A DNA stretch of 64,000 bases, taken from contig JBCCGG010000015.1 of NCBI GenBank assembly GCA_039029395.1, forward strand, positions 54,148-118,147, read 5' to 3'. The translations under genes were made by a program, and so were the position numbers. Below, in pieces: positions 9,335-17,558 of the stretch. The notes under the pieces were generated by a model. The model saw only the letters and a program-made list of their open reading frames with translations. It was not told the origin of the DNA and searched no databases. Positions within the stretch are counted from its first letter, which is position 1; the number at the start of each line of letters is the position of its first letter. Origin of the DNA: JBCCGG01 sp039029395 (GTDB taxonomy: Bacteria; Pseudomonadota; Alphaproteobacteria; Kiloniellales; JAKSDN01).

Positions 9335-9959
9335 CGGCCGGCGCGATGCGGTAGGCGCAGCGCCGGGCGCCGGCCAGAATGTGCTCGATGCGGGTCACAG
9401 TGACATTGGGGCCCAGTGCCGCGGCAAAGACCGCCAGCTCCGAGCGGCAAAGCCCCTGGCAGGCCTTGGCGGCGGCGCAGATCGGGCAGTGGTTTTCGAC
9501 CAGCAAGAGGGCGCCGTCGGCGCCGCGCTCGACCTCTGCCATGTAGCCTTCCTGGCTGCGCAGGCGGGCCAGGCGAGCGACCCGGCCGCGCAGGCTCTTG
9601 CAGCCGGCCAGCGCCTTGCGGTAGGTGGCCACCGTCGCCTGTTCCCGGTCTGCGATCAGGCGCTCCAGGCCGTCCTCGCCGAAGATCGACTTGAGGGAGC
9701 CGAGCAGCTCGAGGGTCAGATGGGAGTGGCTGTCGGGAAAGCGGCCGTGGCCCTTCTCGGTCAGGGACCAAGTGCGGCGCGGCCGGCCGACCCGCGCGCG
9801 CTGGTCTTTGTAGACGACCAGACCGCGCGCTTCGAGCTTGGCCAGGTGCTTGCGCGCGCCGACCGCGGTCATGGAAAGGCGACGGCCGATGTCCTCGGCG
9901 CTCTGGGCGCCGCGCGACTTGATCAGAAACAGGATACGCTGGTCCGAGGGCTCGCTCAT
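9318..9959 (-). CDS. Winged-helix regulator with C-terminal cysteine cluster (ArsR/SufR-like, COG2345 type)
   Basis: This is a 213-aa regulator. I chose ATG 9959 because AGGAGG sits 8 bases upstream; a GTG three codons earlier overlaps that site. Residues 4-75 form a winged helix (QRILFLIKSRGAQSAEDIGR, RRLSMTAVGARKHLAKLEARG, then a basic wing RARVGRPRRTWSLTEKG). The C-terminal half carries ENHCPICAAAKACQGLCRSE, whose four Cys resemble the Fe-S ligand region of SufR-type repressors. Iron-sulfur or metal sensing is therefore likely but not shown. It precedes and overlaps the MFS gene, probably autoregulating through the palindrome at 9998. Confidence 0.85.
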   Translation of the reverse strand: MSEPSDQRILFLIKSRGAQSAEDIGRRLSMTAVGARKHLAKLEARGLVVYKDQRARVGRPRRTWSLTEKGHGRFPDSHSHLTLELLGSLKSIFGEDGLERLIADREQATVATYRKALAGCKSLRGRVARLARLRSQEGYMAEVERGADGALLLVENHCPICAAAKACQGLCRSELAVFAAALGPNVTVTRIEHILAGARRCAYRIAPADEPTG

Positions 9960-9997
9960 GGCGGCCACCTCCTGGCGCTTGGTAGGTTTAATAAAAT

Positions 9998-10009
9998 AAC
10001 CAATTGGTT
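9998..10009. promoter_or_regulatory. Perfect palindrome AACCAATTGGTT, candidate operator
   Basis: A perfect 12-bp palindrome lies 38 bp upstream of the regulator start in a short AT-rich stretch that stands out from its GC-rich surroundings. Its position fits an operator for autoregulation of the regulator-MFS operon. No experimental or family consensus is claimed. Confidence 0.4.
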
Positions 10010-10099
10010 TTCAAATTTCAAGGCGTCCAACGCCGTTACCAGATCCTTAAGGCTCGGCCGGCTATGCTGGCGGCCAGCGGAGAGCAAAGGAGAACAGTC

Positions 10100-10285
10100 G
10101 TGAAATTCCTCATGCTGTGCGCGGTCGGCGTTCTGGTCCTGGGCGGCGTCTTCCACGAGGACCTGATCCACGCCTGGAACCAGTCGCGCTCCGGCGGCGC
10201 CAGCGGCGTGACCGACTCCATGGGCGGTCTCGGCGGCTCCGTGGGCTCGAGCTTCGAGGGCGTCGGCAACAGCTTCGGCCAGTAG
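10100..10285 (+). CDS. Small membrane-anchored protein, Gly/Ser-rich tail
   Basis: This is a 61-aa hypothetical protein. It starts at GTG 10100 behind a good ribosome site (AAAGGAG). Residues 3-20 form one hydrophobic segment (KFLMLCAVGVLVLGGVF) followed by a soluble tail rich in Gly and Ser (GGLGGSVGSSFEGVGNSFGQ). It may be a periplasm-facing single-pass protein. No family recognised. It sits alone, 61 bp ahead of the FemAB-like gene. Confidence 0.6.
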   Translation: MKFLMLCAVGVLVLGGVFHEDLIHAWNQSRSGGASGVTDSMGGLGGSVGSSFEGVGNSFGQ

Positions 10286-10345
10286 CCCCCTCCCCTCGGC
10301 GCCAGCCTGTGCTAGGCTCCCGGCTTGCCAGAAGCGGGAGCGGTC

Positions 10346-11515
10346 ATGCCGGACGGCGGCGATGCCATTGCGATTAGAGTGATCGACCGGGTCGGCGAGG
10401 TGCCGGCCGGTGAGTGGGACGCCTGCGCCGGGCCAGACAACCCCTTCCTGCGCCACGGCTTCCTCTCGGCGCTGGAGGACAGCGGCTCGGTCGGCGCCGA
10501 GGCCGGCTGGCTGCCCCAGCACCTGACCATCAAGGATTCAAGCGGCCGGCTGGTCGCCGCGGCGCCGCTCTACCTCAAGAGCCATTCCTACGGCGAGTAC
10601 GTTTTCGACTGGGGCTGGGCCGAGGCCTATGAGCGGGCTGGCGGGCGCTACTACCCCAAGCTCCAGTGCGCCGTGCCCTTCACCCCGGTGACCGGCCCGC
10701 GCCTTTTGATCCGGCCCGACGGCGCCACGCCCGAGCTGTCGGCTGCGCTTCTGGCGGGCATGGTGCAGCTGGCCGAGCGGCACGGCGCCTCCTCCCTGCA
10801 CATCACCTTTCCCGAGCAGGCCCAGTGGCGTCACATGATCGAGGCCGGGATGCTGGCGCGCATCGGGCTGCAGTATTTCTGGACCAACCGGGGCTATGAG
10901 AGCTTCGAGGATTTCCTCGGCCGGCTGACCTCGCGAAAGCGCAAGGCGATCAAGAAGGAGCGCCGCAAGGTGGCCGAGAGCGGCATCGTCCTGAAGGCTT
11001 TGACCGGAGAAGAGATCGAAGGACGCCATTGGGAAGCTTTCTACCGCTTCTATCTCTCGACCGCCGACCGCAAGTGGGGCCACCCCTATTTGAACCGGGA
11101 GTTCTTCCACCTGCTGGGCGAGCGCATGGGCCAAGCGGTCGTGCTTATGGTCGCCGAGTGGGACGGAAAGCTGGTCGCCGGCGCCCTCAATCTGCGCGGC
11201 GCGACCGCGCTTTACGGCCGCAACTGGGGCGCCACGGCACGCGCCAAGTTTTTGCATTTCGAGGCCTGTTACTACCAGGCGATCGACTACGCGATCGCCC
11301 ACGGTCTCGAACGGGTCGAAGCCGGCGCCCAGGGCGAGCACAAAATCCAGCGGGGCTACCTGCCCGAGGAAACCTACAGCGCCCACTGGATCGCCGACCC
11401 AGGCCTGCGCGACGCGGTCGAGCATTTCCTCGAGCGCGAGCGCCGGGCGATCACCCAGGAGATCGATCTGTTGGCCGAAGAGAGCCCCTACAAGCAAGAG
11501 AGCGGGGAGAGCTGA
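10346..11515 (+). CDS. GNAT/FemAB-like protein, COG3146 (peptidogalycan-type acyltransferase)
   Basis: This is a 389-aa protein of the COG3146 family, which has a double GNAT fold like Fem aminoacyl transferases. The start is ATG 10346 behind GGGAG; the upstream TTG adds only a short tail. Family marks include AGPDNPFLRHGFLSALEDSG, ERAGGRYYPKLQCAVPFTPV, SRKRKAIKKERRKV and the closing HKIQRGYLPEETYSAHWI. Members are widespread in Alphaproteobacteria and their substrate is undefined; the peptidogalycan name is a legacy label. Probably cytoplasmic. Confidence 0.88.
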   Translation: MPDGGDAIAIRVIDRVGEVPAGEWDACAGPDNPFLRHGFLSALEDSGSVGAEAGWLPQHLTIKDSSGRLVAAAPLYLKSHSYGEYVFDWGWAEAYERAGGRYYPKLQCAVPFTPVTGPRLLIRPDGATPELSAALLAGMVQLAERHGASSLHITFPEQAQWRHMIEAGMLARIGLQYFWTNRGYESFEDFLGRLTSRKRKAIKKERRKVAESGIVLKALTGEEIEGRHWEAFYRFYLSTADRKWGHPYLNREFFHLLGERMGQAVVLMVAEWDGKLVAGALNLRGATALYGRNWGATARAKFLHFEACYYQAIDYAIAHGLERVEAGAQGEHKIQRGYLPEETYSAHWIADPGLRDAVEHFLERERRAITQEIDLLAEESPYKQESGES

Positions 11516-11561
11516 GTCAGGTCTCCGGGTTAAAGAAAGGTTCGCTTGGAAGGATCGATCC

Positions 11562-12971
11562 GTGGCTCCGTCTAGACCTTCAAACGCTTCGCTGGCCGCG
11601 CGATGGAACCCGCCGGGTCGCGAGGTCGCACTTGCCAACAGCGAGCAGCTGCGCGCCTTTCACACCGGGCAAAGCGAAGACGTAGACATGCGCGATGACC
11701 CTCGCGACCCGAACCTGGCAAAGCAAGTCATGGACGCAGTCGAGCAGATGAACCTGGCGGGCCGCTGGAGGGACGCGCGCCCGATCTTCGATCCCGCACA
11801 CGCCCCCTTCATCGAGGAGATGGAACGCAACAATAGCGGCATCACCTTTGCCATCATCTTGGGACCGGACGAGTTTCTGATCCGCAAGGGCAGCTTCTAT
11901 CAGAACGGTCAGGTCTACCACATTCGCGGAGACCAGGCCGTCGAGCGACCGGAGCTTCAGGCCTTTGCCATATCGCGAAACCGAAAGTATGTGGCGCTCC
12001 TGGACTCGCGTGGAACGATAACGATCCGCCTGGGCCTACAAGGCGATGCCGTCTCCTCCCTCTCCTGGCCGCCCTCGGATTTCTTCAGACCAGAAGGGCT
12101 ACCGGACGAGATCGCACAATCTTGGGATGTTTCCGGTCTGGCGCTTCGTCTCGAGACGCTCGCAGTGTCAGACGACGGTCGGCGATTGCTCGCGGTCAAT
12201 GGTCAAGGTGGAATCTTCGTCGCAAGATCCGAGGGTGGACGCCCGTCTTTGGAGTTGCTCTATCCAAGTGTGGATCCAAAATACGGACTGGTGGAGTTTG
12301 CCACCGAGGTCCTAAAGGACGACCGAAACGAAACTTTCTTCCCCTCCTTGGATATGCTCCACGCCGCACTCTCGCCCTGCGGTCGCTATGTTGGCCTCGG
12401 CACTCAAGATTATGGGCATTTCATCGTGGATCTAGACGCGCCTGGGGGTGCGTCGGTCATATCTGAACTGGGATATCTGAGTGAGTATCCCCATAACGCC
12501 TGCTTCAGTGATGACAGCGTCTGGGTCGCCTTCAATTCCTGCCACTTCTACTGCGGAATGACCATTGCGGCCCGGGTTGCGAAGGCAAGAGGACAGACGA
12601 CCGAGCCCTACGAGGAAAGCCCCCTCGCGCCAGCCATAGACTCCTACCTGCGCGTTTATGCCTCTACCTGGACCCCCGCCGGTCTCGGCGGCGCGCACAA
12701 GGGCGCGTTTCTCCTTGCCGGCGGCGCTGTCGCAACCGCGGTCACGCCGAAGGGCAAAGTGCTCTGGGAGCTGATCTTTGGCTCGTCCGCCGGAAGCGTA
12801 GACGTTTGCCCGATCAGTCGCCGTATTCTGATCGGGAGCTACTCCGGCATGCTTCATATGTTGGACCCCGACAGCGTCGAAGCGCCGGACCGGGCGATCG
12901 GCTGGAATGCCCCGAAAGAGCTAAAGCGCTGGATCTTCTGGCGCACGCGGAAGGGGCCAATTCAGTGGTAG
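11562..12971 (+). CDS. Hypothetical protein, probable beta-propeller (WD40-like)
   Basis: This is a 469-aa protein without a recognised family. From about residue 110 onward it shows repeated short beta-strand units with S/A-x-x-G-R-x-x-A spacing (AISRNRKYVALLDSRGT, AVSDDGRRLLAVNGQGG, ALSPCGRYVGLGTQDYG, ISRRILIGSYSGML), the usual look of a WD40-like propeller. The start is uncertain: GTG 11562 has GGAAGGAT upstream, while ATG 11688 gives a 427-aa protein. There is no signal peptide or membrane segment. Sequence composition is less GC-biased than neighbours between 11800 and 12650. It stands alone. Confidence 0.65.
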   Translation: MAPSRPSNASLAARWNPPGREVALANSEQLRAFHTGQSEDVDMRDDPRDPNLAKQVMDAVEQMNLAGRWRDARPIFDPAHAPFIEEMERNNSGITFAIILGPDEFLIRKGSFYQNGQVYHIRGDQAVERPELQAFAISRNRKYVALLDSRGTITIRLGLQGDAVSSLSWPPSDFFRPEGLPDEIAQSWDVSGLALRLETLAVSDDGRRLLAVNGQGGIFVARSEGGRPSLELLYPSVDPKYGLVEFATEVLKDDRNETFFPSLDMLHAALSPCGRYVGLGTQDYGHFIVDLDAPGGASVISELGYLSEYPHNACFSDDSVWVAFNSCHFYCGMTIAARVAKARGQTTEPYEESPLAPAIDSYLRVYASTWTPAGLGGAHKGAFLLAGGAVATAVTPKGKVLWELIFGSSAGSVDVCPISRRILIGSYSGMLHMLDPDSVEAPDRAIGWNAPKELKRWIFWRTRKGPIQW

Positions 12972-13044
12972 GTCTACTGCACCGTAGCCCCGTGCGAGCG
13001 GAGCGGTTATCATCGGTCCCAATCTTTGGGAGGTACGGGTCCCC

Positions 13045-13371
13045 ATGCTTCAGGTCGCGCGCGCCCTGACGCTCGCCATGGTGATGTGGAGCGCACTTTC
13101 GCTGCCGGCCGCCGCCGAGGGCGATCCGGTCAAGGGCAAGGAGCTGGCGGTCGAGCACTGCGCGAAGTGCCACGTGATCGGCGACCACAATCCCTATGGC
13201 GGCATCAACTCTACCCCGTCCTTTTTCATCTTCGCGCGCAAGCCCCAGGTCTACACCGAGCGGGTCATGACCTTCGACCAGCGCCGCCCCCACATCGCCC
13301 TCGATCTGGACGTGGAGCTGCCCGAGATCGAGCATATCCAGGCCTACGTCGACACGTTGAAGGTGGAGTGA
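13045..13371 (+). CDS. Small periplasmic monohaem cytochrome c, dehydrogenase partner
   Basis: This is a 108-aa secreted cytochrome. A signal peptide covers about residues 1-24 (cleavage after PAAA), followed by one haem-binding motif C-A-K-C-H and a conserved-looking tail with Met in TERVMTFDQRRPH as possible axial ligand. The stop overlaps the GTG of the next gene. It probably accepts electrons from the GMC flavoprotein two genes on. It is far smaller than the three-haem cytochromes of known fructose, sorbitol and glucose dehydrogenases. Confidence 0.85.
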   Translation: MLQVARALTLAMVMWSALSLPAAAEGDPVKGKELAVEHCAKCHVIGDHNPYGGINSTPSFFIFARKPQVYTERVMTFDQRRPHIALDLDVELPEIEHIQAYVDTLKVE

Positions 13372-13769
13372 CCGCCGCGATGAAAAGACCTCGTTCCGTC
13401 GGACCGAGCCGCCGACAAGTGGCCCTCGGCGGGGCCGCCTTCTGCGCACTCCTGACCGGCGCGCCCGGTGCACCTGGGGCGGCGGCCGATCTGGCGCGCT
13501 ACTTGGAGATCTCGCGGCGCCTGACCGGCCGCGAGGATCTGGATTCGGCGCTGGGCGCGCGCTATCTCGAGGCCTTGCCGACCGATGCCAGCCTGGACTC
13601 CCTCAAGCGGGACATCCTTTTGCAATGGTACACGGGCCTGACGCCCACCCCGGAGGGACCGCGGGTGGTGACCTACGAGGGCGCCCTCCTGTGGCCGGCG
13701 ACCGGCGCGGACCAGCCGATCGGCAGCTGCCGCGGGGTGACCGGCTTCTGGTCCGAGCCGCCGGCCTAA
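13368..13769 (+). CDS. Tat-exported small subunit of a FAD-dependent dehydrogenase (sorbitol/fructose dehydrogenase type)
   Basis: This is a 133-aa protein. The start is GTG 13368, overlapping the cytochrome stop, or ATG 13380 four codons later. The N-terminus has a twin-arginine signal (SRRQVALGGAAFCALLTG). The mature part, ARYLEISRRLTGREDLDSAL and LKRDILLQWYTGLTPTPEG, matches the chaperone-like small subunit that escorts GMC dehydrogenases through the Tat system. The following GMC gene starts 1 bp after the stop. Confidence 0.82.
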   Translation: MTAAMKRPRSVGPSRRQVALGGAAFCALLTGAPGAPGAAADLARYLEISRRLTGREDLDSALGARYLEALPTDASLDSLKRDILLQWYTGLTPTPEGPRVVTYEGALLWPATGADQPIGSCRGVTGFWSEPPA

Positions 13770-13770
13770 C

Positions 13771-15393
13771 ATGAGCGCGGACCTCACCGCCGATGTGGCG
13801 ATCGTCGGGGCCGGCGTGGCGGGCGCCCTGACCGCCGCTAAGCTGGCCGAACAGGGCGTCGACACCCTGGTGGTCGATGCCGGCCCGCGTATCACCCGCG
13901 AGACGGCGCTCGAGACCTACCGTGCCTCGCCGGAACGGCTGCTGCCGGGTGCGACTTATCCCAACGCACGCCACGCGCCCCACCCGCTCCTGCGCGAGCC
14001 CGATTTCTATCTGGTGCAGGAGGGCCCCGATCCCTTCGCGGTCAGTTACCAGCGGATCGTCGGCGGCACCACCTGGCACTGGGAGGCCACCTGCCTGCGC
14101 ATGACGCCCTCCGACCTGCGTTTAAAGAGCGAGACTGGCCTTGGCGCGGACTGGCCACTCTCCTACCAGGAGCTGGCGCCCTGGTACGACGAAGCGGAGC
14201 GGGAGCTGGGCGTCGCCGGCGACGGCAAAGCCGATCTCGGTGCGCCGCGAACCGGCGCCTACCCGATGCCGGGCATGGCGCTGAGCTACATGGACCAGCA
14301 GTTCGCCAAGGCCCTGGCCGGCAGTTCCTACCGACTGGTTACCACGCCGGCGGCCCGCAACTCGGTGGCCTACGGCGGACGGGTTTCCTGCTGCGGCGCC
14401 AACAGCTGCGTGCCGATTTGCCCGAGCGGCGCCAAGTACGACGCCATGATCCATGTGGAGGCCGCCGAGCGGGCCGGCGCCCGGGTGTTCGCCGACCGGG
14501 TGGTGCACCGGGTCGAACTCGATCCTGAGCGCCGGGTCGCCGGCCTCGCCTTCAAGCGGCCCGACGGCAGCGAAGGGGCGATCGCCGCCAAGCTTTATGT
14601 GCTGGCCGCCCATGCCATCGAGACGCCGAAAATCCTGCTCATGTCGCGCGGCGAGCGCGCGCCAAAGGGCGTCGCCAACGGCAGCGGCCTAGTCGGCCGC
14701 AACCTGATGGACCACCCCTACAAGATGAGCTGGGCACTGGCCGAGCAGCCGCAGTGGCCCTACCGAGGCCCGATGACCCTCTCCAGCATCGAGAACACCC
14801 GCTGGGGCGACTGGCGATCCGAGCGCCCGGGCTACCGTATCGCGATCTACAACAACGGCTGGGCGATCCCGACCGGCGCGCCGATCGCCACGGTCGAGGC
14901 GCTGATCGACCAGGGCTTGGAGGGCGAAGCGCTGGCACGGGCGATCGGCGACCAGCTCTCTCGCCAGGTCATGATCGGCGCCATGACCGAGCAGCTGCCC
15001 GATCCGGAAAACCGTATAGAGGCGGACTTCGAGCGGCCGGACGCACTGGGAATCCCGCGCCCCAAGATCACCTTCCGCTTCGATGACTACACCCACCGTG
15101 GCATGGCGGCGGCCGAGCGGGCCCACGAGGAGATCCTCGGCCGGCTCGGCACGGACCAGCCCCGGCACACCCCAGAACCCGCCGCCGGCAACCACATCAT
15201 GGGGACCACCCGCATGGGCGACGACCCCAAGACCTCGGTGGTCGACCGGAGCTTGCGCGCCCACGAACATCCCAACCTCTTCCTGCTCGGCAGCGGCGCC
15301 TTTCCGACCGGCGGCACCGCCAACCCGACCTTGACCATCGCGGCGCTTTCCCTGCGCGCCGTTGCCCCGATCCTAGCGCAGTTGGCGGACTAG
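13771..15393 (+). CDS. GMC-family FAD dehydrogenase, large subunit with Cys-rich Fe-S motif
   Basis: This is a 540-aa flavoprotein. The N-terminal FAD fold is VAIVGAGVAGALTAAKLAEQ. Around residue 205 lies SCCGANSCVPICPSGAKYD, matching the cysteine cluster that binds a 3Fe-4S centre in FAD-dependent glucose/sorbitol dehydrogenases. The C-terminal catalytic region shows GNHIMGTTRMGDDP (His) and FPTGGTANPTLTIAALSLRA (Asn). It is probably co-exported, folded, with the Tat small subunit and passes electrons to the monohaem cytochrome. The sugar or polyol substrate is not predictable. Confidence 0.9.
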   Translation: MSADLTADVAIVGAGVAGALTAAKLAEQGVDTLVVDAGPRITRETALETYRASPERLLPGATYPNARHAPHPLLREPDFYLVQEGPDPFAVSYQRIVGGTTWHWEATCLRMTPSDLRLKSETGLGADWPLSYQELAPWYDEAERELGVAGDGKADLGAPRTGAYPMPGMALSYMDQQFAKALAGSSYRLVTTPAARNSVAYGGRVSCCGANSCVPICPSGAKYDAMIHVEAAERAGARVFADRVVHRVELDPERRVAGLAFKRPDGSEGAIAAKLYVLAAHAIETPKILLMSRGERAPKGVANGSGLVGRNLMDHPYKMSWALAEQPQWPYRGPMTLSSIENTRWGDWRSERPGYRIAIYNNGWAIPTGAPIATVEALIDQGLEGEALARAIGDQLSRQVMIGAMTEQLPDPENRIEADFERPDALGIPRPKITFRFDDYTHRGMAAAERAHEEILGRLGTDQPRHTPEPAAGNHIMGTTRMGDDPKTSVVDRSLRAHEHPNLFLLGSGAFPTGGTANPTLTIAALSLRAVAPILAQLAD

Positions 15394-15464
15394 CAGGCGC
15401 AATCGGGTTTCTCGATCCTGCCCGCAAATTTTATCGCTTGTCCGGCGACTCGCTTGAGGCGAGC

Positions 15465-15478
15465 TTGACTCAGATCAA
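15465..15478. promoter_or_regulatory. FNR/FixK-type box TTGACTCAGATCAA
   Basis: The site matches the FNR consensus TTGAY-N4-RTCAA fully. It lies only 24 bp before the ATG of the downstream transporter, too close for normal activation from -41.5 with a leader, so it would either repress, drive a leaderless start inside the gene, or be non-functional. Confidence 0.55.
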
Positions 15479-15502
15479 GTTAGGCGGGAGGGGGCTCGGT
15501 CC

Positions 15503-16480
15503 ATGAGCCAGACAACGGCTGCGATTGGACAGGAGAGCGCGCCCTACAAGGGGATCGCCTACCTTGTCTTCGGCCTGTCGATCTTCACCCTGCAGGACGT
15601 CATCGTCCGGCTTTTGTCGGACGGCTATCCGGTGCATCAGATCGTCCTTTTGCGCAGCCTCTTCACCCTGGGCCCGGCGCTGCTGATCGTTTGGCTGGAG
15701 GGCGGCTTTCGCCTGCTCAAGACCCGCCGGCCGGTGATGCAGGCCCTGCGCGGCAGCCTGATGTTCATCTCCTTCGGCTCCTACTATTTGGCGCTGACCG
15801 CCATGCCGCTGGCCGACGCGGTGACCCTGTTCTATTCCTGCCCGCTGTTCGTCACCTTGCTGGCCGTGCCACTGCTGAAGGAAAAGGTCGGCGCCCGGCG
15901 TCTTATGGCGGTGCTGGTCGGCTTTTCCGGCATCGTGGTGGTGGCGCAACCAAGTCCCGAGGGCTTCGAGCCGGCCATGCTTCTGGCCCTGCTGGCGGCG
16001 CTCAGCTACGGGCTCTCATCGATCATGACACGCAAGCTCTCGAGCACCGAGGCGGGCTCGACCCTGGCCTTCTACACCACGGTGACCTACCTCTTCGCCA
16101 GCGCGCTCTTCGCCCTCGTGCTGGGAGACGGGCGCTACGCAACGGGCGGACACCCGAGCAGCGAGTTCCTGCTGCGCGCCTGGGCCGTGCCGTCGCTGCA
16201 TGACTTCGGCCTCATGGCGCTCTGCGGGCTGATCGCCGCGGTCGGCTTCTACTGCCTTTCCCAGGCCTACCGGATCGCCTCGGTGAGCGCGGTGGCGCCC
16301 TTCGAGTACTGCTCCATGCCTTGGGCGGTGCTCTGGGGCTACCTGTTCTGGGCCGAGGTGCCGAGCTCGACCACCCTGACCGGGCTCAGCCTGGTGGCCG
16401 GCGCCGGGCTTTACATCATTCACCGGGAAGGCGTGCGCGGTCGGCGCGTGGCACGCGGCCGCCTGCGCCACAAGATCTAA
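15503..16480 (+). CDS. DMT-superfamily (EamA) transporter
   Basis: This is a 325-aa membrane protein with about ten helices in two EamA repeats. LVFGLSIFTLQDVIVRLLSD opens repeat one and LAALSYGLSSIMTRKLS opens repeat two; the C-terminal tail is basic (RGRRVARGRLRHKI, cytoplasmic). It starts at ATG 15503 behind GGGAGGGGG. An FNR-type box lies just upstream. Substrate unknown; exporters of this kind handle amino acids or nucleoside-like metabolites. Confidence 0.88.
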   Translation: MSQTTAAIGQESAPYKGIAYLVFGLSIFTLQDVIVRLLSDGYPVHQIVLLRSLFTLGPALLIVWLEGGFRLLKTRRPVMQALRGSLMFISFGSYYLALTAMPLADAVTLFYSCPLFVTLLAVPLLKEKVGARRLMAVLVGFSGIVVVAQPSPEGFEPAMLLALLAALSYGLSSIMTRKLSSTEAGSTLAFYTTVTYLFASALFALVLGDGRYATGGHPSSEFLLRAWAVPSLHDFGLMALCGLIAAVGFYCLSQAYRIASVSAVAPFEYCSMPWAVLWGYLFWAEVPSSTTLTGLSLVAGAGLYIIHREGVRGRRVARGRLRHKI

Positions 16481-16550
16481 CGGCTACCTTGTTGCGGCCC
16501 GGGCCGATCCCTTATAAGGGCCGGATCGTAAGCTAGGAGCGCTGATCTCC

Positions 16551-17558
16551 GTGACCTCGCAAGCCGAGCCTGTACCCACGCCCTTGCCCGGCGTGCCGAG
16601 CATCGAATCGCCGTTCTTCGACCGGATCTTCGGGCCGGAGAGCTGCGATGAGGTGACCTTGGAGATCGCCCGCACGCTGAGGGACGACGGCTTCGCGGTG
16701 CTCGACTTCCCCGAGCCGAAGCTTGAGGAGATGGCCGATCGCATCATCTCGTCCCTGGACAGCCGCTATCGGGACCCGGTGCGCCTGCAAGACGCTTGGC
16801 GCTTCGACCGGGACGTGCGCGCCTTGGCGATCAATCAGGAGATCATGACCCTTTTGGCGACCCTCTACGGGCGCCGGGCGATTCCTTTTCAGACCCTCAA
16901 TTTTCGCCGCGGCACTCAGCAGGGCTTTCACAGCGACAGCCTGCACTTCAGCGCGGTGCCCGAACGTTTCATGGCCGGCGTCTGGGTCGCGCTGGAGGAC
17001 ATGGACGAAGACAACGGCCCCCTGCTCTACTACCCCGGCAGCCACCGCCTGCCGATCTTCACCAACGAGCACCTTGGGCTGACCGCGCCGCCGCCGGACA
17101 AGCCGCTGGCGCGCTATCAGGCCTACGAGTCCCTGTGGCAAGAGCTCGTCGCGCTCCATGGCCTGAAGCCCAAGACCTTCACCGCCAAGAAAGGCCAGGC
17201 CTTGATCTGGAGCGCGAACCTTCTGCACGGCGGCGCGCCCCAGAAGGACCCGAGCCGCAGCCGCCACAGCCAGGTCACCCACTATTACTTCGAGGACTGC
17301 TGCTACTACACGCCGCTGGCCTCGGATGTCATCGCGGGCCGGGTCTACTTCCGAGACATCGTCAACATCGCGACCGGCGAGCTCGAGCCGAACAGCTACG
17401 GCGGAGAGGCGGTACCCAAGGATGTGGTCGCCGCGGCGCGCAACCGCAGCTACGACCAGGAGCCGCAGCTGTCGAGACGGCTGTTCAACAAGGTGCGCAA
17501 CCGCTTTCGCCGCTTGAAGGTGCTATCGCGCCAGGCGCAGGTCGCCCGCAAGCTCTAG
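16551..17558 (+). CDS. Phytanoyl-CoA dioxygenase family protein
   Basis: This is a 335-aa 2-oxoglutarate/Fe(II) oxygenase of the PhyH family. It starts at GTG 16551 (leader TAGGAGCGCTGATCTCC). Iron ligands are visible as H-x-D in QQGFHSDSLHF and a distal His in ANLLHGGAPQ, with the 2OG Arg shortly after (SRSRHSQVTHYYF). It ends flush with the convergent HAD gene (no gap at 17558/17559). Substrate unknown; the family hydroxylates acyl chains and many natural products. Confidence 0.88.
   Translation: MTSQAEPVPTPLPGVPSIESPFFDRIFGPESCDEVTLEIARTLRDDGFAVLDFPEPKLEEMADRIISSLDSRYRDPVRLQDAWRFDRDVRALAINQEIMTLLATLYGRRAIPFQTLNFRRGTQQGFHSDSLHFSAVPERFMAGVWVALEDMDEDNGPLLYYPGSHRLPIFTNEHLGLTAPPPDKPLARYQAYESLWQELVALHGLKPKTFTAKKGQALIWSANLLHGGAPQKDPSRSRHSQVTHYYFEDCCYYTPLASDVIAGRVYFRDIVNIATGELEPNSYGGEAVPKDVVAAARNRSYDQEPQLSRRLFNKVRNRFRRLKVLSRQAQVARKL

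Noticed and set aside
16509..16520. Palindrome CCCTTATAAGGG before the PhyH gene
   Set aside because: Short and without supporting context; it may simply include a -10-like element.
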